64,000 bases of DNA from Nitrospirales bacterium (GTDB taxonomy: Bacteria > Nitrospirota > Nitrospiria > Nitrospirales > UBA8639). This document shows positions 1 to 9,754 of the stretch, one piece after another. Within the stretch, counting starts at the first letter, position 1. Every line of letters begins with the position of its first letter. A program made the translations under genes and the position numbers. Location: contig JALDRJ010000002.1 in the NCBI GenBank assembly GCA_031315865.1, positions 637,147 through 701,146 on the forward strand, given 5' to 3'. The notes under the pieces were generated by a model. That model made no database searches and was not told the origin of the DNA. It saw only the letters and a program-made list of their open reading frames with translations.

Positions 1-91
1 CAAACAGGGTATTGACCACAAGCTCCGCTTGTCGATGGCTAAGCGTGGGAGCCTGCTCACTTAACCTTTCAATCAGGTGAGCTTTTGTCAT
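1..91 (-). CDS. ihfB: Integration host factor beta / HU-family DNA-binding protein, N-terminal fragment
   Basis: The 30 visible codons begin MTKAHLIERL and continue through a helix-turn-helix pattern typical of the HU/IHF family; the rest lies beyond the window edge. These proteins act as dimers that bend DNA. A GGAGG ribosome-binding site sits at 97-101, five bases before the ATG. The position downstream of rpsA, separated here only by sppA, matches the common rpsA-ihfB order and favours the IHF beta subunit over HU. The DNA-binding arm that would settle this is outside the window. Confidence 0.8.
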   Translation of the reverse strand, partial: MTKAHLIERLSEQAPTLSHRQAELVVNTLF

Positions 92-163
92 TCATGCCTC
101 CTTCAATAACATTCAGGCACACGCTGATTCAAGAACTTCCGAGAAGCATACCAGACCAATCCG

Positions 164-1063
164 TCAAAAAACCATTAAGTACATCAATGGATTCCAAGAT
201 GTTTGCAAAATGACCGATGACGCGTTTCCAAGAAAAGAGCTTTCCAGGAAATCTCTGAAAGAAAACTGCCTGGTCGGCTCCACGACCCGAGGTTCACCTT
301 CAATTCCGCTGAGTTTACCTGCGAGCTGGATCGCGTCAGTCAGATCACCCAGTTCATCAACCAATAAGGAATCTTTGGCTTGACGTCCGGTAAAAACCCG
401 CCCATCCGCCAACAGTTCGACATCCGCGATATCCAAGGACCGCCCCTCCGCCACCGCTTCAATAAACTGCTGATGCACATCATCCATGACCGACTGCAAA
501 ATTTGGCGATCTTCGGGCTTCATTTCTCGAAAGGGTGAACCAAGATCCTTGTAGCGTCCACTCTTGATGACAAAATTTTTGACCCCGACTTTCTTGAGCA
601 ATTCTTCAAAATTCGCCATTTGCATGATCACGCCAATGCTTCCAGTCAACGTGCCCGGGTTGGCCAGCACACGATCACTCGCGACAGCGATATAATATCC
701 TCCGGAAGCCGCCACAGTTCCCATGGACGCCACAACGGTTTTGTTGTAGTCAGATTTCACGCGTTTGACCGCGTTATAGATCTCCTGGGATGGCGCCACT
801 CCCCCACCAGGACTATCGATTCGAACCACGATAGCCTTCACCATAGGGTCTTGGCTGAAATCCTGCAGTTCTGTGATCGTTTGCTTGGAGTCAAGGATCG
901 GACCTTCGACCCGAACGACAGCAACCTGCTCTTTCCCATAGGAGGCCATGTCGGGCAAGAGCGCTTTTCCCAGCCACGTCAAGACGACCGCCGCAAGAAA
1001 AATCCACAGCACGCGCCTCCACCAGGAATGGCGTGGTCGTTCATGGGGATGAGAATCAGACAT
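164..1063 (-). CDS. sppA: Signal peptide peptidase SppA, short form (S49 protease)
   Basis: A membrane-anchored serine protease that degrades cleaved signal peptides. Residues 16-36 form a single N-terminal membrane segment after a basic stretch. The S49 core follows: RIDSPGGG near 81-88, the nucleophile Ser120 in AASGGYYIA, and the general base Lys172 in SGRYKDLGSP. At 299 residues it is the half-length type that works as an oligomer, not the duplicated enterobacterial form of about 600 residues. It lies 56 bases after rpsA and 72 bases before the ihfB-like gene, so co-transcription is likely. Confidence 0.92.
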   Translation of the reverse strand: MSDSHPHERPRHSWWRRVLWIFLAAVVLTWLGKALLPDMASYGKEQVAVVRVEGPILDSKQTITELQDFSQDPMVKAIVVRIDSPGGGVAPSQEIYNAVKRVKSDYNKTVVASMGTVAASGGYYIAVASDRVLANPGTLTGSIGVIMQMANFEELLKKVGVKNFVIKSGRYKDLGSPFREMKPEDRQILQSVMDDVHQQFIEAVAEGRSLDIADVELLADGRVFTGRQAKDSLLVDELGDLTDAIQLAGKLSGIEGEPRVVEPTRQFSFRDFLESSFLGNASSVILQTSWNPLMYLMVF

Positions 1064-1119
1064 AAGTGCTGCAGCCCCTTCTTTTGTGTTTTGTGGCCCT
1101 GATAATCCAATCGGATCGG

Positions 1120-2805
1120 CTACTCTTTATCCTGCGTCATCCGACCAACACTTTGGTCTATTTCTCCCTGAGAAGAATGAAACGCATCCAGCTGATCTTG
1201 ATCAGACTCTCGAAGATGCTCCGACAAACTCAAGGCGATTTTTCTTTCATCACAGTCAACTTTGACGATTTTGGCCGTGACTTCTTGCCCTATTTCAAAC
1301 TTGCCCTCAACACGTTCTTGTGGGTCAAGGTTAATCTCACTGACATGAATCAACCCCTCAACACCGCCATCCAACTCAATGAACACACCAAAATCAGCAA
1401 TCTTGGAGACTTTGCCCGTTGCATTGCTCCCTATTTGGAAGCGAGAGGGAATCTCAGATTCCCACGGATCAGCGACGAGCTGCTTATAGCCCAACGATAA
1501 GCGTTCCTTGTCTTTATCGATCCGAAGGATCACCGCTTGGACGGATTGACCTTTTTTAAATAATTCCGACGGATGTTTAATATGTTTAGTCCAGGACATA
1601 TCCGAAATGTGGATCAACCCGTCAATGCCTTCGTCCAGACCGATAAAAGCTCCGAAGTCCGTGACGCTTTTCACTTTTCCTTCAATATGCGTCCCTTCGG
1701 GATACTTCGCTTCGATCACATCCCAAGGATTGGGAGCGGTCTGTTTCATACCTAGCGAGATCTTCCGGCTTTGCTGATCGACATGGAGAACTTGTGACTC
1801 AATCTGATCCCCGATAGAGACCACTCGCGAGGGATGCCGCACTTCATGCGTCCATGACATTTCCGATACATGCACCAACCCTTCGACCCCGGGTTCGAGT
1901 TCCACGAATGCGCCATAATCCGTCAGGCTCACGACTTTGCCTGGCACACGACTTCCTTCGGGATATTTCTCTTCGACCTTGCTCCAGGGGTCAGCGGTTT
2001 TTTGCTTGAGCCCCAGGGAAATGCGTCCCGTCTCTCGATCATACTTTAAGACCAACACTTCAATTCGATCGCCGATCGAAAACATATCCGAGGGATGACC
2101 AACTCGGCCCCACGAGATGTCCGTAATGTGGAGCAATCCGTCAATCCCGCCAAGATCCAGAAACGCGCCATAGTCAGTAATGTTTTTCACTGTCCCCGTA
2201 ATGAGTTGACCTTCCGTCAATGTTGACAGTGTCGTTTGACGTTTTTTATCACGGGTTTCTTCAAGAAGTGCGCGGCGGGAAACCACGACATTGCCTCGAC
2301 GATGGTTCACCTTGATGATTTTAAAGTTAAACGTCTTACCCACCAATCCATCGAGGTCACGAACCGGGGTTAGATCAATCTGTGAGCCCGGGAGAAAAGC
2401 TTTGACTCCAATATCCACCATCATTCCACCCTTGATGCGGGAGAGGACTTTGCCTTCGACCTCTCTATCATCGCGATGAGCCACCTCAAGGTCTTCCCAC
2501 ACTTTCATCTTATCGGCTTTTTCCTTCGACAACAGCAAATTGCCTTCGGCATCTTCACACTGTTCAATATACACCTGCACAGGGTCGTTCACGGCAAGGG
2601 ATCGTAATTCCTCACTGGAAAATTGATCAGCCGGAATCATGCCTTCAGACTTGTACCCGATATCCACGACCACGCGCTCACGCTGGATGTTCACCACTCG
2701 ACCTTCGGTGATGGTTCCTTCTTCAATATTGCGAAAGGTCTCTTCGTACAGCGCGGCAAGGGCCTCTCGGTCCAGTTGTTCGGGTTCTTCTGAAACGGTA
2801 TTCAT
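1120..2805 (-). CDS. rpsA: 30S ribosomal protein S1
   Basis: Binds mRNA on the small ribosomal subunit and helps initiate translation. Six S1/OB-fold repeats are visible at about residues 31-94, 115-178, 199-267, 284-354, 371-441 and 457-527. The later repeats carry the typical DYGAF or DFGAF and GLVHVSE or GLIHISD signatures. The 561-residue length equals the classic six-domain S1. A short acidic and polar tail follows the last repeat. The upstream gap to plsC is 119 bases and could hold a separate promoter or an autoregulatory leader, but no motif is clear there. Confidence 0.96.
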   Translation of the reverse strand: MNTVSEEPEQLDREALAALYEETFRNIEEGTITEGRVVNIQRERVVVDIGYKSEGMIPADQFSSEELRSLAVNDPVQVYIEQCEDAEGNLLLSKEKADKMKVWEDLEVAHRDDREVEGKVLSRIKGGMMVDIGVKAFLPGSQIDLTPVRDLDGLVGKTFNFKIIKVNHRRGNVVVSRRALLEETRDKKRQTTLSTLTEGQLITGTVKNITDYGAFLDLGGIDGLLHITDISWGRVGHPSDMFSIGDRIEVLVLKYDRETGRISLGLKQKTADPWSKVEEKYPEGSRVPGKVVSLTDYGAFVELEPGVEGLVHVSEMSWTHEVRHPSRVVSIGDQIESQVLHVDQQSRKISLGMKQTAPNPWDVIEAKYPEGTHIEGKVKSVTDFGAFIGLDEGIDGLIHISDMSWTKHIKHPSELFKKGQSVQAVILRIDKDKERLSLGYKQLVADPWESEIPSRFQIGSNATGKVSKIADFGVFIELDGGVEGLIHVSEINLDPQERVEGKFEIGQEVTAKIVKVDCDERKIALSLSEHLRESDQDQLDAFHSSQGEIDQSVGRMTQDKE

Positions 2806-2924
2806 GATGTGCTTACGCCTCCACTCTGTTCAAAACACGGCTGAAGTTAACAATAATGCCTTGCGCAAACCCTTCAGCTTAGGTTCGCGCAAAGAACGCC
2901 TTCTCTTCTCTAATCATCTATTCG

Positions 2925-3563
2925 TTATGAATGACTTTCTTTCGACTGATGTCCATTTTCCAATCGAGCAATGTGAGTCATCACGGTTGAACTCACCGTA
3001 TGATAATACTCTTTGGCCTCTTGCTCCTTTGAATACGGAAACATCATCGGTTCCCCGAAAAACACTTGAATGGGGTTCAACCGAAGCCAAAACGAACCCA
3101 TGGGCAACACCTGATACGTTCCATTGATGTACGCCGGTACTACCGGACATTGCGCCTGGGCCAGGATCAATCCAATTCCAGGCCTGCCCTCTTGCAGCCG
3201 TCCATCCGGAGTCCGAGTCCCTTCAGGAAATATCACGACACATTTACCCGCCTTTAACCGAGTCACCGCTTCATCCAATGCCACCCGATCAATACGATTG
3301 GTTTTGAGTGGAATCCACGCTATTTTTTTGAACATCCAGTTAATCACTGGATTCGCAAACAGGTTCGCCCGCCCTAAAAACGACACGCGTCTGGGGATAC
3401 CGCATCCCAAGAATGGAATATCGACATAGCTGGCGTGATTGGCTGCGAATAGAACCCCTCCAGTTTTCGGAATGTGCCTGACTCCATGGGCACGATATCG
3501 AAAAAACAATCGACCAAGAATGTTGAAAACCGCCCAAATACAGGCGTACACAAGCCCGCTCAC
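2925..3563 (-). CDS. plsC: 1-acyl-sn-glycerol-3-phosphate acyltransferase
   Basis: Adds the second acyl chain to lysophosphatidic acid to make phosphatidic acid at the inner membrane. The acyltransferase motifs are clear: catalytic His43 and Asp48 in NHASYVD, and the substrate-binding FPEGTR at 112-117. A hydrophobic N-terminus serves as membrane anchor. The start overlaps the cmk stop by four bases (ATGA), indicating translational coupling. Together with PlsX elsewhere in the window it provides part of the phospholipid pathway. A plsC between cmk and rpsA is an insertion relative to the enterobacterial order. Confidence 0.9.
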   Translation of the reverse strand: MSGLVYACIWAVFNILGRLFFRYRAHGVRHIPKTGGVLFAANHASYVDIPFLGCGIPRRVSFLGRANLFANPVINWMFKKIAWIPLKTNRIDRVALDEAVTRLKAGKCVVIFPEGTRTPDGRLQEGRPGIGLILAQAQCPVVPAYINGTYQVLPMGSFWLRLNPIQVFFGEPMMFPYSKEQEAKEYYHTVSSTVMTHIARLENGHQSKESHS

Positions 3564-4282
3564 AGGCGTGTGGCGACAACGGCTGTCATTCGGTCCAACA
3601 CCTGATCAATCGACAAATTGGAGGTATCAATCATCATCGCATCAGTAGCTGGAAACAGTGGAGCAACGGAACGAGAACGGTCGCGTCTATCTCGACTAGC
3701 TATCTCCTCTTGAACATCGGCCCAATTCTTATTGCGATCCTGGTCCTGCAATTCTCGATACCGACGGCTAATTCGGACATCGAGGTCGGCATCAAGAAAA
3801 AATTTCACCTCAGCATCAGGAAAGACAGTCGTACCCATATCCCGCCCCTCGACAACAATTCCCCTGGCGTGGGCAAATTCACGCTGTATGGGCAACAACC
3901 AAGCACGCACTTCGGGGAGTGCAGCAACTTTTGAGGCTAATTGTCCAACTGCCAAGCTTCGTATTTCATTAGTCACGATTTCCCCGTCCACCAGGACGGA
4001 TAGACTGCCCTCACAGGTTGAAAGCTTAAGTGAGGTCGCCGCCAATAACTCGCCAACCTGTTCGTGATCCTTAAGATCAACGGCTTGACTTTGAGCTTTC
4101 CATGCGACCGCCCGATAAAGCGCGCCCGTGTCGAGGTAGGTATATCCCAACTGAGTGGCAAGCTTTTTGGCCAAGGTACTCTTGCCAACCCCAGCAGGAC
4201 CATCAATGGTGACGACTAATTGGCGTACATCGCCTTTCAGGCTCTCACCATGTTCCTGACATTTGCGTATTATAGTGCTCAA
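3560..4282 (-). CDS. cmk: Cytidylate kinase
   Basis: Phosphorylates CMP and dCMP with ATP. The P-loop GPAGVGKS is at residues 28-35, followed by a dTGALYRA segment and the VEGRDMGT and RxxRD elements typical of bacterial CMP kinase. The length of 240 is slightly long because about 20 residues precede the usual start of the fold. The chosen ATG overlaps the aroA stop by four bases, which supports it despite the extension. Its own stop overlaps the plsC start in the same way, so aroA, cmk and plsC form a coupled series. Confidence 0.93.
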   Translation of the reverse strand: MSTIIRKCQEHGESLKGDVRQLVVTIDGPAGVGKSTLAKKLATQLGYTYLDTGALYRAVAWKAQSQAVDLKDHEQVGELLAATSLKLSTCEGSLSVLVDGEIVTNEIRSLAVGQLASKVAALPEVRAWLLPIQREFAHARGIVVEGRDMGTTVFPDAEVKFFLDADLDVRISRRYRELQDQDRNKNWADVQEEIASRDRRDRSRSVAPLFPATDAMMIDTSNLSIDQVLDRMTAVVATRL

Positions 4283-5586
4283 TGGGAGTTTGTCAATAAA
4301 TCCAACAACTTGCCCTGGAAACCAGGGAAGGAAGTTTCAATACAGTCCGTTTCATCGATGACAATCGGAGATTCAGCGAGCAGCCCGGCTATGGCCAGCG
4401 ACATGGCGACTCGATGGTCCCCATAGCTTTGGCATTGGGCGCCCGAAAGAATATTGGTCCCTTTTATACAGAGACCATCCGGCCTTTCTTCTACAAACAC
4501 GCCGAGCTTTGATAACTCAACGGTCATAGCACGAATCCTGTCGGTTTCCTTGACTCGTAATTCTTGCGCTCCAGCAATCGATGTCTCTCCCTCGGCAACA
4601 GCCGCCGCCACGCATAAAATCGGGAATTCATCGATTGTTTTAGGAACCAGGTCAGGACCGATCGACACTCCCTTCAGCTTAGCAGACTTGACAACAAGGT
4701 CCGCAACCGGTTCCCCTGAAATTTCTCTTGGGTCTTGAATCTGGATATCGGCGCCCATGTTCTTTAACACTTCGAGAATCCCGGTCCGTGCGGGATTCAT
4801 CCCAATACCTGGCAAACACAGTTCTGACCCGGGGACAATGGAACCCGCGACCAGAAAAAATGCCGCCGCAGACATGTCCCCCGGGACAAAAAGCGGTTTT
4901 CCTTGAAAAGTTTGCTGCCCCGTGATGGAAACCGTACAGTCACGGACCTCTATTCCTAGGCCCAAATACCGAAACATACGTTCAGTATGATCCCTAGATA
5001 ACATGGGCTCGGTAACACTGGTTATCCCTTCAGCAAGCAATCCCGCCAACAACACGGAGGATTTAACCTGAGCACTCGCCACAGGTGAGGTGTAAGCGCA
5101 GCCTTTCAAGCGTTGGCCCGTAATCGCCAAAGGCGCGCATTCTCCCGCCTTACGGCCTGTGATCGAAGCTCCCATCAATCGAAGGGGATTGGCCACCCGG
5201 CCCATCGGTCGATTGCGAAGCGAGGCATCTCCCGTCAACACGGAAAAAAAGTCTTGACCGGCTAACACACCGGCGAGCAGCCGCAACCCCGTTCCTGAGT
5301 TTCCGCAATCAAGGACATCTGTTGGCTCTGTAAGTCCCCTAAGCCCCTTTCCCAAGATGCGGAGATTCTCATCATCAACTTCTTGGACGGAAATGCCTAA
5401 GGCACGGACAACGCCGAGTGTATTCAAACAATCTTCACCACGACAGTATCCTGAAACCTTCGTTTCTCCTTCAGCCAAGGCACCCAGTATGAGGGCCCGA
5501 TGCGTGATGGATTTATCACCAGCGACATACACCGTTCCGCGAAGCGGCTTACTGGCAGGAATCGTGGCCCAAGAGGAAGAATTCAC
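4279..5586 (-). CDS. aroA: 3-phosphoshikimate 1-carboxyvinyltransferase (EPSP synthase)
   Basis: Transfers enolpyruvate from PEP to shikimate-3-phosphate, the sixth step of chorismate synthesis, in the cytosol. Visible motifs are GDKSITHR near residues 23-30, the LDCGNSGTGLRLLAG segment near 92-106, DASLRNRPM, and KETDRI near the C-terminus. The phosphate-binding segment has GNSGTG in place of the enterobacterial GNAGTA. The length of 435 is normal. It overlaps tyrA upstream and cmk downstream by four bases each. Confidence 0.95.
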   Translation of the reverse strand: MNSSSWATIPASKPLRGTVYVAGDKSITHRALILGALAEGETKVSGYCRGEDCLNTLGVVRALGISVQEVDDENLRILGKGLRGLTEPTDVLDCGNSGTGLRLLAGVLAGQDFFSVLTGDASLRNRPMGRVANPLRLMGASITGRKAGECAPLAITGQRLKGCAYTSPVASAQVKSSVLLAGLLAEGITSVTEPMLSRDHTERMFRYLGLGIEVRDCTVSITGQQTFQGKPLFVPGDMSAAAFFLVAGSIVPGSELCLPGIGMNPARTGILEVLKNMGADIQIQDPREISGEPVADLVVKSAKLKGVSIGPDLVPKTIDEFPILCVAAAVAEGETSIAGAQELRVKETDRIRAMTVELSKLGVFVEERPDGLCIKGTNILSGAQCQSYGDHRVAMSLAIAGLLAESPIVIDETDCIETSFPGFQGKLLDLLTNSH

Positions 5587-6455
5587 TGTAAGTGCTCTCG
5601 TGCTTGTTTAGCCTGTTCAATAATCTTCTCAAGTCCTCCACCATCGCTATTTTCCACTGAAGCCCTAAACTGTTCGAGATGCCGGATATAGACGGAAATC
5701 ATATCGAGAAGATTATCTCGATTAGCAAGACAAATATCCCTCCACATTTCAGGCGAACTGGCAGCAATCCTCGTCGTATCACGAAGGCCTCCACCAGAGT
5801 ACTCGAGAAGCGTCGCCGTGCTCCCGAGTTTCCCCTGAAGCTCAGAAAGTGCCTGCATTAAGGCAAAAGCGGCGACGTGAGGTAAGTGACTCACGCCTCC
5901 CAACACAAAGTCATGGACATAGGGATCGAGTGAACTGACGACAGATCCCGTCGACTCCCAGAGCTTCCAAACAGCCTCCAAGGCTTCGGAATCGGTCCGC
6001 TTGGTGGGAGTGACAAGACACCGCGCGCCACGAAATAAATCCAATGCGGCGTAGGCGACCCCAGACTTCTCTCGACCAGCGATCGGATGCGCTCCGACGA
6101 AACGAACATGTTCTGGCAACAGTCTTTCCGCCTCTTCCACTAATGCGCCTTTGACACTCCCGACATCACTGACGATGGAACCAGACGGAAGTCGGTCTCC
6201 CCACTCACGTATATGCGTCGCATAGGTATCAACCGGCGTGGCTAAGATCACACAATCTGCATCGTTCACGGCATTAACTGCCTGCGATTCATAGGCATCG
6301 ATCGCCCCAAGCCTAACGGCGAGTTCAAGGTTTTCAACACGGCGACCGATGCCGATCACGGTTCCGGCCAAACCCTGCTGCTTGATGATTAACCCGAGCG
6401 AGCCACCGATGAGCCCAACTCCAATAATCACGACTTTCTGGAAAAGGCGGTTCAT
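5583..6455 (-). CDS. tyrA: Prephenate dehydrogenase
   Basis: Oxidatively decarboxylates prephenate (or arogenate) toward tyrosine, using NAD(P)+. The N-terminal Rossmann motif GVGLIGGSLG lies near residues 12-21, and the helical C-terminal domain contains GAHPIAGREKSG and the SHLPH segment. No chorismate mutase or ACT domain is attached. The stop overlaps the aroA start by four bases. Chorismate mutase activity for this pathway would come from the PheA protein upstream. Prephenate versus arogenate specificity cannot be read from the sequence. Confidence 0.92.
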   Translation of the reverse strand: MNRLFQKVVIIGVGLIGGSLGLIIKQQGLAGTVIGIGRRVENLELAVRLGAIDAYESQAVNAVNDADCVILATPVDTYATHIREWGDRLPSGSIVSDVGSVKGALVEEAERLLPEHVRFVGAHPIAGREKSGVAYAALDLFRGARCLVTPTKRTDSEALEAVWKLWESTGSVVSSLDPYVHDFVLGGVSHLPHVAAFALMQALSELQGKLGSTATLLEYSGGGLRDTTRIAASSPEMWRDICLANRDNLLDMISVYIRHLEQFRASVENSDGGGLEKIIEQAKQAREHLQ

Positions 6456-6496
6456 CCTACGTCATCTCTTCGAATAGGCAAGACTCACTGCGGACG

Positions 6497-7510
6497 CTAC
6501 AATTCCCGACCGACAGCTTCGGCTATGGCCTTCAAGTCTGACATCAGATCTTTAAAGCGGGTAGGCTTCAGAGATTCCTCACCATCACAGAGCGCACATT
6601 CCGGGTTTGAATGAACCTCTAAGAGCAGTCCATCCGCTCCACAGGCAATGGCGGCTTTGGCCATTGGCGCGACCAGATTCCACTTCCCGGTCGCATGACT
6701 TGGGTCGACAATGACCGGAAGATGTGACATTTCTTTGAGGGTGGGAACCGCGGTGAGATCGAGGGTATTGCGGTATTGCGTTTCAAAGGTCCGAATGCCT
6801 CGTTCGCACAACATCACATTTCGATTTCCACGAGACATCAGATATTCGGCCGAGAGTAAAAATTCTTTGATCGTAGCTGATAGTCCACGTTTCAGTAGCA
6901 CAGGTTTATCATAGTCACCGACTTCCTTTAGCAATTCGAAGTTTTGCATGTTTCTGGCACCAATCTGAATAATGTCGGCTTTTTCCAGAAAATGTCCAAG
7001 ATCTCGGGCATCCAAGATTTCACTCACCACGGGAAGCCCCGTGTGCTTGCGTGCTTCGACCAGATAATCCAGGCCCTCCTGCCCCAGCCCCTGAAATGAG
7101 TAGGGCGAGGTTCGAGGTTTATAAGCGCCGCCTCGAAGAATCGACGCTCCAGCCGATGCTACTTCCTTGGCAATGCCAACGGTCAATTCACGTTTTTCGA
7201 CCGCGCATGGACCGGCCATAATGGCAATTTTCTTGCCGCCGATTTTAACCCCGTGGACATCGATCACACTGTTGTGTTTCTGAAATTCACGGCTCACAAG
7301 TTTCCATGGCGCCAACACCGGAGTCACACTTTCGACGCCCGGGAACACGGTCAACGGCTGGTTTTCCAGGATTCGATCATCGCCAATCACGCCAACGACC
7401 GTACGCTCTTCTCCTGTCGAAACCTGAGCTTTCAGTCCCAACTCACGAAGCCGTTCAACAAGATGATCAACATCATGCTCCGTCGCATCTGGTTTCATCA
7501 CAATGATCAT
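6497..7510 (-). CDS. aroF: 3-deoxy-7-phosphoheptulonate synthase, type I-beta
   Basis: Condenses PEP and erythrose-4-phosphate, the first committed step of aromatic synthesis. Residues 1-70 form a small ferredoxin-like regulatory domain, as in Thermotoga-type enzymes. The barrel domain carries the metal-ligand Cys in [28 protein letters not shown] and VDPSHATG. The length of 337 fits this subclass. Location between tyrA and hisC/pheA suggests control by tyrosine or phenylalanine through the N-terminal domain; this is inferred from the family. Confidence 0.93.
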   Translation of the reverse strand: MIIVMKPDATEHDVDHLVERLRELGLKAQVSTGEERTVVGVIGDDRILENQPLTVFPGVESVTPVLAPWKLVSREFQKHNSVIDVHGVKIGGKKIAIMAGPCAVEKRELTVGIAKEVASAGASILRGGAYKPRTSPYSFQGLGQEGLDYLVEARKHTGLPVVSEILDARDLGHFLEKADIIQIGARNMQNFELLKEVGDYDKPVLLKRGLSATIKEFLLSAEYLMSRGNRNVMLCERGIRTFETQYRNTLDLTAVPTLKEMSHLPVIVDPSHATGKWNLVAPMAKAAIACGADGLLLEVHSNPECALCDGEESLKPTRFKDLMSDLKAIAEAVGREL

Positions 7511-7534
7511 ATCGTTACATACCTTGACATTGGC

Positions 7535-8620
7535 TCAGGATTCACGACTCAAGACGACTTCCAGCGCCTTCAAAAAACGTTGATTTTCTTCAGGTCGTCC
7601 GACGGTGACCCGGATCATGGATCCCTTGATATGGCGAACGATCACACCCTGCCGAAGGAGATCGTCAAAGACCTGTCGGCCATCTCGTTTCGCGTCAAAG
7701 TAGAGAAAATTAGCTTGACTGGGGATAACATCCATACCCAACGCCGCCAACTCTTTCTCTAAGAACGCCATTTCCGACCCATTCACGGATCGACTCGTCG
7801 CGACATGCTCCTCGTCTTCCAACGCCCCCAACGCGGCCAATTGCCCAAGACTATTCGCGTTAAACGGAGGACGAATCCGATTAACATACCCCACGATTTC
7901 TTCCGTGGTCAGGCCATACCCTACGCGCAGACCCGCTAGCCCATAAATCTTCGAAAAAGTTCGCAAGACGACAACTGGACGACCTTCTTTCACATATTGG
8001 AGACTGTCCGGATAATCGGTGGACCGAACATACTCATAATAGGCTTCATCAAAGACCACGATGACATGATCCGGAACTTTGTCCAGGAACGCTTCCACCT
8101 CCGTACCCGTCACCATCGTCCCCGTTGGGTTGTTCGGATTACAAAGGAAGAGGAGACGCGTGTTGTCGGTGATCGCTTCGGCCATCGAAGCAAGATCATG
8201 ACGCCAATCCTTCAGCGGCACCTCCACCGATACCCCATGCGCCCCCTGAACAGAGAGTTTGTACATGACGAACGTGTGATCGGCCATCACCGCTTCTTCG
8301 CCTGGGGCCAAAAAGGCTTTAATCAAGAGGCTGATCACTTCATCGGAACCATTGCCGACGATCACTTGATCTGCCGATACTTTCCACCGTTCCGCGAGCG
8401 CTCGCCTCAGGTAATGGGCACCGCCATCCGGGTAGCGGTTCAGAATGGCAACCCCGTCGGCCAGAATTTTCTGCGCCTTTGGGGAAGGCCCTAAAGGATT
8501 CTCGTTTGAGGCAAGTTTAATGGCATTGCTAATGCCCAATTCACGTTCCAGTTCATCCAGGGGTTTACCGGGAGAGTACGGGACCAGCGAAGCAATATTT
8601 GGGTGAACGTGCAGTGCCAT
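7535..8620 (-). CDS. hisC: Histidinol-phosphate / aromatic aminotransferase (class I/II, PLP)
   Basis: A PLP-dependent aminotransferase of the HisC type. Visible are SNENPLGPSP near the N-terminus, the CNPNNPTG motif, DEAYYEY, and the PLP-binding lysine in RTFSKIYGLAGLRVGYG. The family reaction is histidinol-phosphate transamination. Its place between aroF and pheA, with no other his gene in view, suggests it also or mainly transaminates phenylpyruvate and hydroxyphenylpyruvate. This dual role is known for some HisC proteins but is inference here. Confidence 0.88.
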   Translation of the reverse strand: MALHVHPNIASLVPYSPGKPLDELERELGISNAIKLASNENPLGPSPKAQKILADGVAILNRYPDGGAHYLRRALAERWKVSADQVIVGNGSDEVISLLIKAFLAPGEEAVMADHTFVMYKLSVQGAHGVSVEVPLKDWRHDLASMAEAITDNTRLLFLCNPNNPTGTMVTGTEVEAFLDKVPDHVIVVFDEAYYEYVRSTDYPDSLQYVKEGRPVVVLRTFSKIYGLAGLRVGYGLTTEEIVGYVNRIRPPFNANSLGQLAALGALEDEEHVATSRSVNGSEMAFLEKELAALGMDVIPSQANFLYFDAKRDGRQVFDDLLRQGVIVRHIKGSMIRVTVGRPEENQRFLKALEVVLSRES

Positions 8621-8646
8621 AGGGTTACAATCTCATGTAGGCGTCA

Positions 8647-9729
8647 TTAATTCGCCGACGGATAGGAGCCAAGAACTTTCAGGAACAAACAGCGGCCTTT
8701 GACTTCTTCGAGAGCTTTCTTGACCCGATCGTCATCTTGATGGCCCTCCAGGTCCATAAAGAAGAGGTACTCCCAAACTTTTCGGCGTGTGGGTCTGGAT
8801 TCAATTTTCGTCATGTTGATGCCATACGAAGAAAACGGCCGGATCATATCGTACAGCGCACCCACCCGGTCTTTGGCAGATACGATGATCGAGGTCTTAT
8901 CTTTTCCCGTTCGTTCTGACCCACGTTGCGATAAAATCAAAAACCTCGTGGAATTGTGGATATTATCTTCAATTCGTGACCGGAGGATCTTCAACCCATA
9001 CAGCTCAGCCGCCAATTCCGCCGCGATGGCTCCGGCCGTTGGAGCCTCGACGCATCGTTCTGCGGCCCGAGCCGTGCTAGGCTCTTCAGAAATCTTTGCA
9101 TGCGGGAGATTGGCCTCCAGCCATTCTCGGCATTGGGCTATCGCTTGAGGATGTGAATACACCGTTTTGATCTGATCGAGCGAATCAGCTTTGGAGAGGA
9201 AGTGATGGGCGATCTCGAACATGATTTCGCCATAAATCAGTAACGGCGAATCCACCAAGAGATCCAGCGTATGATTCACCACCCCTTCGGTCGAGTTTTC
9301 GACTGGAACGATGCCAAACCGAATGCGTCCGCGCTCCACTTCATCAAACACTTCCTTGATACTGCCCATGGGCAGGTATTCCGCTGAACTCCCAAATTTA
9401 TTGACGGCTGCCAAATGCGTAAAGGTGGCTGGCGGTCCAAGATACGCAACCGTTTGCGTACCTTCCAGGGAAAGCGAAGCGGACATAATTTCACGATAGA
9501 CCGGCCGAATGGCAGAACTAGGAAACGGGCCGGGATTCTTGGCGGCCAAACGCTCGACAATCGCGTTCTCACGCCCTTGGGTATGCAGGTGAGCCGAGGC
9601 GTCTTTTTGCTTTTTCAAATGTCCCACTTGGATAACGTACTGAGACCGTTCATTCAGAATACGGAGAATGTCGTCATCTAAACGATCTATGGCATCTCGA
9701 CAGGAAGGAATGTCGTTAGGCAGTTCCAC
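8647..9729 (-). CDS. pheA: Bifunctional chorismate mutase / prephenate dehydratase
   Basis: Converts chorismate to prephenate and then phenylpyruvate. Residues 7-90 are an AroQ-type helical chorismate mutase with the expected LDDDILRILNERS start. The dehydratase domain begins near 95 (AYLGPPATFTH) and contains the catalytic NSTRFL motif. The C-terminal ACT domain has the phenylalanine-binding IESRP motif. The length of 360 is standard for P-proteins. It appears to be the first gene of the minus-strand series running through aroF and aroA. Phenylalanine feedback through the ACT domain is expected from the family. Confidence 0.94.
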   Translation of the reverse strand: MELPNDIPSCRDAIDRLDDDILRILNERSQYVIQVGHLKKQKDASAHLHTQGRENAIVERLAAKNPGPFPSSAIRPVYREIMSASLSLEGTQTVAYLGPPATFTHLAAVNKFGSSAEYLPMGSIKEVFDEVERGRIRFGIVPVENSTEGVVNHTLDLLVDSPLLIYGEIMFEIAHHFLSKADSLDQIKTVYSHPQAIAQCREWLEANLPHAKISEEPSTARAAERCVEAPTAGAIAAELAAELYGLKILRSRIEDNIHNSTRFLILSQRGSERTGKDKTSIIVSAKDRVGALYDMIRPFSSYGINMTKIESRPTRRKVWEYLFFMDLEGHQDDDRVKKALEEVKGRCLFLKVLGSYPSAN

Positions 9730-9754
9730 AAACTTGCTCCATCGTTGGATTTAT

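Noticed and set aside
620..1102. Plus-strand frame of 160 codons
   Set aside because: It is antisense to sppA and has a low-complexity, His-rich composition typical of a shadow frame.
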